From positions 2,658 to 14,592 of the forward strand of contig NWUY0300010649.1 of the NCBI GenBank assembly GCA_004151065.3: a DNA stretch of 11,935 nt. The letters run 5' to 3'. Under the pieces are notes generated by a model. It searched no databases, had not been told where the DNA came from, and saw only the letters and a program-made list of their open reading frames with translations. Both the position numbers and the translations under genes were made by a program. How positions within the stretch are numbered: the first letter of the stretch is position 1; each line of letters opens with the position of its first letter. Below are positions 1-7,987 of the stretch, in pieces. This DNA comes from Larix sibirica (lineage: Eukaryota; Streptophyta; Pinopsida; Pinales; Pinaceae).

Positions 1-98
1 GAGATATGTCGGTCGGTTAAGTCGACAAGCTGTATGAAGCAGTGGAGATATGTCGGTCGGTTAAGTCGACAAGCTCTGTGGACTAGTCGGGATATGTT
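1..98. repeat. 44-bp tandem repeat at window edge (two copies plus a remnant)
   Basis: A 44-bp unit starts at 1 and again at 45. The first 31 bases of the two copies (1-31 and 45-75) are identical and include GTCGGTCGGTTAAGTCGAC. The copies then diverge, and a shorter similar stretch (GGATATGT) begins near 90. The block is richer in G and C than the DNA to its right. It may be the end of a longer array, or tandem repeats in an LTR or UTR of an element lying to the left. The window edge prevents a choice. Confidence 0.85.
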
Positions 99-373
99 GC
101 ATGCTTCCTTTTTTAAGACTTTATGGCAAATCAAACTGAGTATTTACTTTAGCTACTTGAACTGGTTATCGCAGTTTTTNNAAAAAAAAAGTATATTTCA
201 TTCATCTTAGGAAAAAATACATTCTAAAAGTGCATAAACAATATATATATACACACATTTCAAAGTTGCATTATATATATATATATATATATGAGAAACC
301 AAATTTGTGTGTTCCTCTTTGACAAGTACAACCAAAAGAAAAAGCCATCAAATAATATGCACGTAGTTTTTGA
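99..373. other. Non-coding AT-rich spacer with simple repeats and a 2-N gap
   Basis: No coding signal is visible. The stretch holds an alternating AT tract followed by CA repeats (about 240-257), a second TA tract (272-292), and two undetermined bases at 180-181 between a T run and an A run. It separates the tandem repeat from the A-tail end of the minus-strand LINE. Confidence 0.7.
240..292. repeat. (AT)n/(AC)n microsatellites
   Basis: Alternating AT runs from about 240 to 251 and continues as CACACA to 257. A second, longer TA tract occupies 272-292. These are simple repeats with no evident function. Confidence 0.85.
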
Positions 374-382
374 TTTTTTTTT
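374..382 (-). other. A tail of the minus-strand LINE
   Basis: Nine T on the plus strand (A on the element's sense strand), interrupted further out by GA, lie 42 bases beyond the last ORF2 stop codon (425-427). The position fits a LINE 3' end with a very short 3' UTR. Confidence 0.6.
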
Positions 383-424
383 AGAATAAAAAAATATTTA
401 ACTTGATATTGAGAGGAATCAAAG

Positions 425-739
425 TTATTTTACAAAGAGTCCATAATGACTGTCCAACAAATCAACTGACCCTGAACAAAAAACAGAGGAGTCGCGCCAA
501 AAGGCTAACTGAACCAGCCAATACAAAATAGAAAGTCGTACACCTCCGATACAGCCACAAGGAGAGGCGTGCAAAAAGAAAACATGAGCAACATCTAATT
601 GAACATACTCGCCTGCAATCAAACCGAACGGGTTTCCTTGTCAGTCAAAAGCTTTCACCACTGCCAGTCAAAAGGAACAAAAAGGAAACCTCTAGTAGGC
701 TTTAAAATGGCCCCGATCAACAAGGCTAGAACCTACAAG
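425..739 (-). pseudogene. C-terminal tail of LINE ORF2 after RNase H (decayed)
   Basis: After the RNase H signature ending near 745, the same minus-strand frame continues for about 100 codons to TAA at 425-427. It is interrupted by a few stops in its first half and then open from 622 to 428. The open part is hydrophobic and Cys-containing (for example SPCGCIGG). I do not recognise a domain. The tail may be the normal C terminus of this LINE family, or 3' UTR that happens to be open. Sharing the frame with the RNase H favours the first reading. Confidence 0.5.
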
Positions 740-1145
740 ATATTTATAATACATGATGCCTTCCACAGCTTCAAGGGCCCTTTTAGAGAGGTCGTCCGCC
801 AAAGTATTATTTTCTCTATAAACATGAGAGAATTCGATAGAGAAAAAGGAGAGGATTAGATATCATATCCTCTTAACCCATTGATCCAACAATGCCACTC
901 GAAGTGATCCATGATTCTTATCCCAATCCTCCACAATTTTAGAATCACTAAAAATATGTAAGACATGGATACTAAGGAGCGAAACAAAATGTAAAAGACC
1001 CCATAGAGCAATAAGCTCAACCCTGGTATTAGAACTGGAACCCTCACCCATACAAATGCTAAAAGAAGATGAAGCATTAATCCTCACCAGAATTCCACAT
1101 CCACAAGAATTATTGGTCGCAACACCATCAAAGAAACCAAGACAC
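740..1145 (-). pseudogene. RNase H domain of LINE ORF2 (decayed)
   Basis: RNase H removes the RNA strand of an RNA-DNA hybrid and is present at the ORF2 C terminus of many plant LINEs. On the minus strand the four acidic positions are recognisable in the right order: FFDG (Asp codon 1127-1129), NTRVELIALW (Glu codon 1016-1018), FSDSK (Asp codon 945-947), and HVYRENNTLADDLSK (Asp codon 794-796). All lie in one frame. A TGA at 863-865, between the third and fourth motifs, breaks the reading, and a TGA-type break also separates the domain from the upstream part. The active-site residues have therefore outlasted the open frame. Family assignment is firm, and activity is excluded by the stops. Confidence 0.85.
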
Positions 1146-1150
1146 CATCT

Positions 1151-2640
1151 TCAAGAAGAATTAAAGAAGGAACCAATCTCTTCCCCTTTTTGAGCAAAAT
1201 GTTTGAAGTACTCATCAAAGAGACCAATTATATTAATACAAGTAGGGTGAACATATTCTGACTTGCCCTCAAAAATACAGGAGTTCCTTACCCTCCAAAT
1301 GCCCCAACACACAAAGGGGGGCAACTCCTTGTGCCGACTATGAAGATGAAACCGACACTGCATGCTAACCTCGATGGATCCCTTATTCCATACACCTGAG
1401 ATATTCAGAAAAGAAATCACCTCAATCCATACTGCACAAGTAAACAGGTAGTCGAAAAACAAATGAGAAGCATCTTCCGAGCTGTTATTTCAAAGATAAC
1501 CGAGATCGGGACCAATAAAACCCTGACTACAGAGATTATCCCAAGTCAAAACTCAAATTTCGAGCACGAGCTAGGTAAACCATTTAATTTTAAGAGGCAT
1601 GTGCCAATTCCACATCTTCTTGAACCACCACCGAATAGGAACATCCATGGCCTCCACAGATATGACATTGTAAGCGGTTTGAGTAGTTATCAGGCTCGTA
1701 TCTAAATTGCCTTCCCAAAATAATGAATTAGTAGCTTTAGAAATCCTGACACAAAGATGATTAATACCCCCCCAAAAATGCATCCATTCAGCAACAAGAG
1801 ATCCCATCAATCCCAACGACGCAACTAACATCTAGTAAGAATGATCACTGCTCAATAAATTCCGGACATGAACCATCCTATCAAACCCATTGTTAGTAAG
1901 CCATCCACAAAGAGGCTTCAATAAGAAGCAAAAACATGTGCCCCCAACAATAGGGTCAACCCCCAAATGAATAGATCTTCCATCCCTAACCTTCCAAGAT
2001 AGAGACGATCCCAACCAGTGATAAACCTTCATAAATCCCCGCCATAAATTAGAGGCATTCGGAAAAGACATATTAGATAACCTAATCCAATGAATAAGGG
2101 GAAGCCACTTCAAATAATTAGCATGCAAAATATTCTTCCATAATCCATTAGAAAACAAGCCACGCCATATACTTTTAAGACTAAGAGATTCATTGAACCA
2201 AAAAGGGTTCTTAATCCCCCAGCCTCCTAGGGATTTGGGCAAGGATAACTTGTTCCAACTAGCTAAATGCATCTTGTTCCTGTGACCACCCCCTATCCAC
2301 TAGAATTGAAAAATTCTCTTACGCAGTTCATTAATGAGAGAAGACGAGATATGAGCTAAGGCAATCCAATAAACATGAATACTCTCAAGCACAAATTTAA
2401 CAAGGACAAGTCTACCTCCTAATGAGATCCACCTAAAAGACTAACTAACCATCCTCCTCTCCACTTTCCTTATGAGCCAATGCCAGTTAGATTTCCCACA
2501 GTGGTTGGTATTTAGAAAGAAACCCAAATATTTAAATCCCTCCTCCATAGGGAACCAATTAAATGGAAATAACAACTTAACCTGAGATAAAACAGAAGGA
2601 TCAGTAGCAAAATGATAAAAAAAATACTTTTGAGGGATTA
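1151..2640 (-). pseudogene. LINE ORF2 post-RT region with ruined zinc finger (decayed)
   Basis: This is the stretch between the RT palm and RNase H in plant LINE ORF2. In one minus-strand frame it shows GFKYLGFFLN and WHWLIRKVERRM near 2450-2560, then LGGRLVLVK, SLGGWGIKN near 2215, WKVRDGRSIHLGVDP near 1960, and HMPLKIKWF near 1575. The zf-RVT-like segment (about 1420-1520) retains EDASHLFFDY, but the positions where this family normally has Cys are Gly, a stop (TGA) and Tyr. The following part has the usual CWGIWRVRN and IFEGK segments near 1260-1310. Stops lie at 1832, 1571 and 1151 and around 2280-2440. The region is a recognisable homologue and non-functional. Confidence 0.8.
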
Positions 2641-3560
2641 AATCCATACTAGAAAATATTGATGATATCATAGAACTTTATCCATTCTGCAACAAACCCA
2701 AAACCAAATAAAATCACATCATTAATGAACAATAGGTGGGTGATGAAATGAATAGTCGTCACTTTGATCCCTTGAAGATACTGATCCTGCTTTTCCTTTA
2801 TGATGAGTCTACTCAGACCTTCCACCACCAAAAGGAACAAAAGAGGACTCAATGGAAAACCTTGTCTGAGTTCCCTTGAACTTTTAAAGAAACGTGAAGA
2901 GATACCATTTACCAAGACTGAGAAGAAAGACAAAGTGACGCATCCCATAATACAATCCACCACCAAAAGAGGGAGGCCGATTTGAAGGAGAATAAACCTT
3001 AAGTAGCACCAATCCACCTAGTCATATGCTTTATTAAGGTCCACTTTGAGCACCAAAGCAACCAACTCTTAGATTTAATAGTGTAAGCACTCTTGCAAGA
3101 CCCCAATAACTTCCAAGATTTGGCGATTAGTTAGAAAACCATTGTTCCCGAGACACATTTCGCTAGCTTGGGATTTATGCGATTAGCAATGATTTTAGAT
3201 ATGATTTCATAAACAATATTTCATAAATAAATAGGCTTGAAATCAATAAAGGAGGAGGGTTTCGATAGCTTTGGAACCAAAGTTATAAATGTGGAGTTAA
3301 AATACCCATAGATATACTAGTAGATCGAGCTTCTTCAACAACATTAAGATGATCCTAACCCATCACATCAAAGAAATGCATAAAAATTTCCATGGTCCAG
3401 CCATCAGGCCCCCAAAATTTTAGATTTGGAAAACTTATTAATAGTAGATTCAACCTCATCCAAAGTCGCCTGTCTGCCAATAGAGGCCCCTTCTTCCTCC
3501 GAGAAGAATCTAGGAAAGAGATGAACCACTTTTCAGTTGGGAATCAATCCTCGTAAGATT
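2640..3560 (-). pseudogene. Reverse transcriptase domain of LINE ORF2 (decayed)
   Basis: RT copies the element RNA at the nicked target. The minus strand retains, in order, GPDGW (3397-3411), an IDF.PI..L segment with SKIIANRI (about 3180-3250), motif A VDLNKAYD (3021-3044), LRQG-F-PLSP (Phe codon 2856-2858 where the family has Asp), and LLFINDVILFG (2718-2729 for FIND), where the family has a [FY]-A-D-D box. The first Asp of the catalytic pair therefore reads Asn and the Ala reads Ile. The frame shifts near 3520, 3420, 3310, 3010-3170 and 2655, and there are several stops, one directly after motif A. The ancestry is clear and the enzyme is inactive. Confidence 0.87.
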
Positions 3561-4220
3561 AGGGTCTCGAAAAGAATTTGAAACGTGTGAAAAAACCGCT
3601 TGATCCAAATCCTTATGTGTATATATAGGATTCTCATCATCATCCAAGAGATCCTAGATAGAAATAAAGTTCCTTCTCTGAGAAGCAAACTTATGAAAAA
3701 AATTGGAATTGCAGTCGCCACAGCTAACCCAAATAGCACGGCTTTTGAGCCTCCACGTCTCCGCCTGAATATGAAGAAGACTTAACTTTTGAGATTCCAA
3801 ATCAGATAACTGCACTCTCACTTCCGAAGGGAGAATACCTGAAGGGTTAAGAGCATATAATTTTTTAAACAAACCTTCTAATCTTATCAAGTCAACCGAC
3901 TGTTCCTGCTTCTTTCTTTTCTCCCACTTGCTGACCAGTAATTTGAGTTGTTTCAACTTAGTGGTAAGAAAACACATAGCTGAAACGTCTTGTCCCATCT
4001 TAGATGACATCCAGAAATATTTCACCAGACCGAGATACTTAGGGTCTTCCATCCACACATGATTGAAATTAAACGGGAACTTGTGCACAATCGGGTCCAT
4101 ATCCACTTGAAGGAAAATGGGATGGTGGTACGAAATACCTGACTTGATAATCCATCTTCTGAAACGCCCCACAGATTCCCAAAAAGGATTCGATAAAAGG
4201 AACTATTTATCTAACATCCC
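3561..4220 (-). pseudogene. Endonuclease C-terminal end and EN-RT linker of LINE ORF2 (decayed)
   Basis: The region starts with MLDK, a TAG and FLLS (about 4190-4220), the equivalent of the LDKFL segment near the end of plant LINE endonucleases. SGISYHHPI follows near 4120-4140. The family has S/T-D-H-x-P here, so the catalytic Asp is replaced by Tyr. PFNFNHVWMEDP, a basic linker and SRAIWVSCGDCNSNFFHKFASQRR follow, ending at a TAG (3654-3656), after which the same frame continues with DLLDDDENP. The matching region of the plus-strand LINE (11313-11790) has the same order of motifs, which supports the assignment. The rest of the endonuclease is absent upstream, so the element is 5'-truncated here. 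Confidence 0.83.
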
Positions 4221-4260
4221 CTTAATAGTTTTTGTTGAACTATTAATCTATTTGATCTAA

Positions 4261-4896
4261 CAAAACAATAAATATCTATTCTATGAAAACATAAGATTTT
4301 ACTCTAGAAAGCATTCACTATTTAATCTAAGAAAAACTAGAACATTTATTCTATAACCTCTAATCTGTTCTGAATTGGTTTATAGAAATGACCTACAACA
4401 CTACGGATACCATATGTTTAAACTACAAATACTGTCATTTTTTCATACAGAGGAAAACATAGCATTTTCAGAAATTAAATCTAAACTTTTACTTGATATT
4501 CCAGAGTTCTTACTTGTGTAACATGCATTCTTAACCACAAATATAAATATGAATAAACAAACCAATGATGTTATTGGAATGAAATCTATAAATCTATTCA
4601 ACTAATAATCAAGTAAATGCAAGAAACTAGTAATTGCTTAAAAGTGGAAAACAAGACTCCTGCACAACACCATGAGGGGGCCCACTTCAAGGTGTATACA
4701 AGAGCTTGAGATAAACTGTGGACTCACATATTTAGTAAAACACGATTCCTCCATTAAGTTGTTTATAGATCCATATCAAGAATACAAAAAATTCACTGTT
4801 GAACTGTAAAAGGTTTGAGGTAAAAATGATAAAAAGTATGCCTATTCTCCGCAATGCGTGAGTTCTTATTTATTACATAATTTCAAAAATATCAAA
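4261..4896. other. Non-coding AT-rich interval
   Basis: Between the truncated 5' end of the minus-strand LINE and the T run at 4897, neither strand shows a protein I can recognise or a long open frame. The interval is AT-rich with one small GC-richer patch near 4670-4700 (ATGAGGGGGCCCACTTC). No RNA gene or repeat array was seen. Confidence 0.65.
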
Positions 4897-4908
4897 TTTT
4901 TTTTTTTT
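4897..4908 (-). other. 12-base A run on the minus strand (possible poly(A) end)
   Basis: Twelve T on the plus strand lie about 425 bases downstream, in the minus sense, of the stop of the unrecognised minus-strand ORF. If that ORF came from a retroposed transcript, this could be its poly(A) tail. No target-site duplication was recognised, so it may equally be a chance homopolymer. Confidence 0.35.
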
Positions 4909-5305
4909 GGAAATCACGACATCAATTTCCTGTAGATTTGTCATCCTTGGAAATCAGGGGATACTGGTAGAGTTGATATCGAGTTCTCCTTCATTGCTCC
5001 ATGTGGTCAACTATGAATAACTGTGTCGAGCTTGCTTATGTGTGTATGTAAGCTTGGGAAGGCACGATCTTCCATCTTCATTTATGCATCAATCCTGTAC
5101 TTATTTGCATATAACACTCATCCACTAGTTAACTAATTAAAAAGGACATGTTAAGCAAAAGAAAGATTACCACATACCCATCATCATTTTATAATCAACT
5201 AAAACCATATCCTATCCTACATAAAGGGGATTTCTCTTGCTAGGTTGCTTCTCTTTGTCAGTAAAAAGGGAATTTGGTAAGTGCAACTGATACCTAAAGT
5301 ATGGG

Positions 5306-5323
5306 CTTATCATCTCCCCCAAA
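5306..5323 (-). other. Polypurine-tract-like sequence with LTR-like TG start
   Basis: On the minus strand, 11 bases after the ORF stop at 5334-5336, the sequence reads TTTGGGGGAGA (5323-5313) followed by TGATAAG (5312-5306). Plant LTR retrotransposons commonly have a G/A-rich polypurine tract directly before a 3' LTR that begins with TG. I could not find a second copy of the sequence below 5312 elsewhere in the window, so an LTR pair is not demonstrated. Confidence 0.4.
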
Positions 5324-6675
5324 CTTCAATATGTTACACATCCTTGTGTAACTCATCACCCTGGTTCTGAAGATCGATCTGTTCTCCCACTTCTTCTCTG
5401 ATATCCCAGGCGACAATCCTTGGTAGCCATGTTGTCCTATAGTACCCCATATTCTGCTCTTCTTTAGTCCAATTCCTCTTTTCTTCAACTTCAGCTATCT
5501 TCTCTTTAAGAGTTAGTGGGAGCAGGAATGGTGGATTTAACTTCAATCCAATCCACCTCAACCTGTTTTTAAGTAGGGATTCTTTATACATTTGGGATCT
5601 AACCAAAGAAACATTCAATCCTTGGGGAGAGTGTGGCTCTCTTTTCTTTAAATCCTGAGAGACTCTTTTCCACCTATCAGGGATGGAATCTTCTACATCC
5701 TCAGGGATTCTCTAAAGAGTTCTGTCAAAATGATTAATGGCTTCCTGTTGTTTTTCTTTAAGGATAGGGATTAGTTCCTCATCAGCGGTCAAATCTTGGT
5801 GACCTTGGATCACTACTTAGGTATTAGATGCTTATGCTCGAACCCATAGTGCATTTTCCCATTCCTCTAACTGGTATATGTGGACGTCTTGGGCCCTTTC
5901 TACTTCGTGATTCATCCAAGAACAAAGATCTCGTAACTGAAAATCACTGATATATGGATTAGGTGACCACTTGTATGGGTTGGGAAATATGAAATTATGG
6001 AGATAAAACTCGCATAAATTGTCTTTTTCTAGGTCTATACTATCCAGTGATGCATCCACGAAATCTTTTGGAGTGATTAACTCTAGTGGCAAATTGTTCT
6101 TTAGCCTGCTTAATTGAAACCTGCACCATTTATCCCTGAGGTAGACAACAGAGATCCTGTACGGTGGTCTGTAGTTGATAATATCCTCATAGAGTTTAAC
6201 ATTTTGATCCATCGTGGCTTCCTTCTTCAATATTTGCTGGTTCTTTTCTGCCAACTCTTCTCAAGATTTTTCCAGTTCTGCCTGCAATGCCTGATTTTTT
6301 TGTTCCAGGAGTTTTAGCTGATAAGCATGCTGCATTTTGAGGATTTGAATTTTTTCATGTATTACCGGGGTTTCTACTGGGGTTGCACCCTTCCCACTCT
6401 GCCTAGTGGTAGAATGGGAATGTGTTGAGATCTTGAGTGTTTTCAACTCCTCTTTCACCCTAACCAGCTCTGACAAGGCATCCGTAAATCGAAGGTCCTC
6501 TCTGACGGGTGTATCTGTATTCTCGAACTTGGAGAATCCTCCTTCTAAAATCTCGCACTTGTCCTAGTCACCATGGTCTGTATGGCTCGGTGTTGTTTGC
6601 CTGGAATTTTCACCATCGTCTTCCTTCTCTTCAAATTCCTTGTCTCGTTCTTCCTTGATTTTTTCCTCCTTTTTT

Positions 6676-6677
6676 NN
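6676..6677. other. Two undetermined bases inside a T-rich tract
   Basis: NN lies between two T runs, in the Lys-rich part of the unrecognised minus-strand ORF. The reading frame is the same on both sides, so the gap length is probably right to within a multiple of three. Confidence 0.9.
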
Positions 6678-6794
6678 TTTCTTCCTTCTACCTTTCCTCT
6701 TCTCATAGTGGCGTTCATTTTTGTCCCTAAAGGGGCAAATGCTAGTTATTCCCACTTCACTCGTTGTAGGTTCATTATCCTAGAGATACCAAAT

Positions 6795-6873
6795 CTGTAA
6801 ATATTGATAGAAATGTATCTATGGAAATAAAATAAAATAAAACAAAAGTATTGAAGTAATGATAATGGTCCAA
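6795..6873 (-). other. AT-rich break in the unrecognised ORF, intron-like
   Basis: Within the minus-strand frame, protein-like sequence stops after a Cys-rich segment (CREKKCW...) and resumes at IWYL. The sequence between is T-rich (a TTTTA/AAAAT repeat at 6825-6847, with a stop at 6819-6821) and ends in a pyrimidine-rich stretch followed by TTTACAG, a good plant 3' splice-site match. I see no clear 5' GT donor. It may be a short intron remnant or just decayed coding sequence. Confidence 0.3.
6825..6847. repeat. (AAAAT)n simple repeat
   Basis: About four short units of AAAAT with one substitution, on the plus strand, in the AT-rich break of the unrecognised minus-strand ORF. Confidence 0.75.
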
Positions 6874-7286
6874 CATTTTTTCTCACGACAAGTGGCACAG
6901 GGAGCAAGGAGGTTCCCACTAACATGAGCCATCCCACTCCAGACGATTGGACACCTGGCATAGGTAGGCGTACAAATTGCTAAGGTATGTAGAGAAGAAA
7001 CCTCACTAGTTCCCCTCGTTGTTCTGAATGCATTAGTTGTTTTTCTAGTAGTCTAGTCTCGGAAGGGGCAAGATAATCTAGCTAGTAGCCTTCAGGTTCC
7101 CCATACTCCATTGTCCTGCATTGTGCAAATCCACAAGATGCGAGGTTGAATTTTCAAGTTTGAAGGATAGAAATGATGAAAGGGAGGTGACCTCGACGGG
7201 GGTAGAAGGACCATGGCAATATCCACATGAGACGGGTCATTTAGGAGATGAAGGAAACTAAATTTGTCTATAATAGGGATATCCCA

Positions 7287-7721
7287 ATGTCGACTCAGTA
7301 CCTAGTTGATAGCATGGAGACCTAGATAGAGAAGGAGCAGGTCGTGACTAATTTGGAGGCAATTCAGGTAGAAATGGGGAAAATGGTGGAAGATGCAGGC
7401 ACGTCCAGGAATCAGGGTACCAAATTTATGAAGACAATCACTCTTTATTAGCAGATGAAAACCTTGTTAGGTAAGGCTCTCATGGACAACACACAGGAGA
7501 AAAAGGAAATCCTTCTTCAGCTTGATGAAACCCATGAGTAGCTCAAAAGAGTGGAAGCCACTCTCAAAGTAATTTCCAAAGCCCAAATTGAGCTAGGAGC
7601 AAAGCCCAACATGCTAGCCAAAGCTACTACAAGCATGGTCTTCAAAAAAAGGGTTGCAACAAGGTAGCCTAGCTCGGTTTTGGCAATGCCTGAGGTGCCT
7701 TCCATTGTCATTGTTTTTTAA
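7287..7721 (+). pseudogene. Decayed coiled-coil-like ORF, plus strand (unrecognised, possibly gag-like)
   Basis: A plus-strand frame from ATG at 7287 runs 144 codons to TAA at 7719-7721, with TAG stops at 7323-7325, 7449-7451, 7539-7541 and 7665-7667. The predicted protein is Glu/Lys/Gln/Met-rich with a heptad-like spacing of hydrophobic residues (SMET, IEKEQVVTNLEAIQVEMGKM, EKKEILLQLDETHE, LKRVEATLKVISKAQIELG). This suggests a helical coiled coil. No catalytic or metal-binding motif is visible. Upstream, a second plus frame reads plausibly to TAA at about 7259 (EGPWQYPHETGHLGDEGN), so the true start may be further up behind a frameshift. It points away from the unrecognised minus-strand ORF. 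The N-terminal part of a retroelement gag is one guess; the family is unknown. Confidence 0.5.
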
Positions 7722-7977
7722 GATGCTTAGCTTTAGTCTCCTTAGGATAGTTTGTTTTTTAGATCGAACAAGGTTGGTATGTTTTGATAGTGATTATGTT
7801 AGATATATTAGAATGATTATGCATAGGCCTAGACTCTTAAGGCAGTGTGACAACTATTATGTTTTTGATAAATTGTAGTAAGACATTTAAATATGGTCCC
7901 CATAAATAGATGATAAATTATGGTTTTGTAGCTAGTCTGGTTTGCCCCAGTGGCAAACCAACTACTTAAATCTATGC
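7722..7977 (+). other. 3'-flank of the coiled-coil relic
   Basis: After the ORF stop there is a 256-bp non-coding stretch that ends in a hairpin (7938-7960) and an A10 run (7978-7987). The order of ORF, untranslated stretch, hairpin and A run resembles the 3' end of a retroposed transcript. No coding signal is supported here. Confidence 0.4.
7938..7960. other. Perfect 9-bp hairpin with 5-nt loop
   Basis: TGGTTTGCC (7938-7946) and GGCAAACCA (7952-7960) are exact reverse complements around the loop CCAGT. It lies 17 bases before an A10 run in otherwise AT-rich DNA. RNA from either strand would fold here. Confidence 0.8.
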
Positions 7978-7987
7978 AAAAAAAAAA
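7978..7987 (+). other. A10 run, possible poly(A) remnant
   Basis: Ten consecutive A follow the hairpin region. The run fits the 3' end of a plus-strand retroposed sequence covering the coiled-coil relic, but no flanking target-site duplication was recognised. Confidence 0.35.

Larger units (their letters stand above)
374..4250 (-). mobile_element. 5'-truncated, decayed plant L1-type LINE, minus strand
   Basis: Reading the minus strand from about 4220 down to 425 gives, in order, the end of an APE-like endonuclease, a linker, an RT, a post-RT domain with a zinc-finger remnant, an RNase H domain and a C-terminal tail. This is the order expected for ORF2 of plant L1-type LINEs that carry RNase H. 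The frame changes several times, and in-frame stops are frequent, so the copy is old and dead. The 3' side ends in a nine-base A tail on the minus strand (374-382). ORF1 and most of the endonuclease are missing at the 5' side, the usual product of incomplete reverse transcription. I found no convincing target-site duplication by eye, so the outer limits, especially the 5' end somewhere in 4215-4260, are approximate. Confidence 0.88.
5334..7153 (-). pseudogene. Unrecognised long minus-strand ORF, decayed (possible element-encoded gag-like protein)
   Basis: I do not recognise the family. One minus-strand frame runs from about 6959 to TAA at 5334-5336, broken only by stops at 6819-6821, 6780-6782, 6564-6566, 6261-6263, 5832-5834, 5817-5819 and 5712-5714. 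A second frame supplies the N-terminal part from a Met codon at 7111 (MEYGEPEGY), with stops at 7082-7084 and 6980-6982 and a shift near 6960-6980. Open sequence before 7111 runs back to a TGA at 7154-7156, so the true start is unsure. In order the protein has a Cys-containing segment (RCP..., PCATCREKKCW, about 6860-6955), a Lys/Glu-rich stretch (6580-6720), a probable coiled coil (6261-6476), a compact aromatic-rich region (PPYRISVVYLRDKW, PNPYKWSPNPYISDF; 5840-6180) and a charged C terminus (RNWTKEEQ, TTWLPRIVAWDIREEV). No RT, protease or integrase motif is visible. A gag-like protein of a non-autonomous retroelement or a retroposed host gene are both possible. Confidence 0.6.

Noticed and set aside
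180-181. Possible sequence break at NN between T and A runs
   Set aside because: It looks like an assembly or base-calling gap in homopolymers rather than biology.
3533-3739. Open frame on the minus strand overlapping the LINE linker
   Set aside because: It is an out-of-frame shadow: the linker continues past the stop at 3654 in another frame as DLLDDDENP.
374-4260. Target-site duplication for the minus-strand LINE
   Set aside because: I compared the flank left of the A tail with sequence beyond the 5' end by eye and found no convincing matching pair.
5294-5488. Minus-strand open frame overlapping the end of the unrecognised ORF
   Set aside because: It lies in a different frame from the 1.6-kb frame that runs through this stretch, so it is a shadow.
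6857-6899. PCATCREKKCW resembles the first half of a fungal Zn(II)2Cys6 finger
   Set aside because: Only three closely spaced Cys are present and the second half of the motif is missing. Nothing else in the window is fungal.
7654-7878. Plus-strand open frame of 74 codons
   Set aside because: It is offset from the coiled-coil relic frame and has low-complexity, unrelated composition. I treat it as chance.
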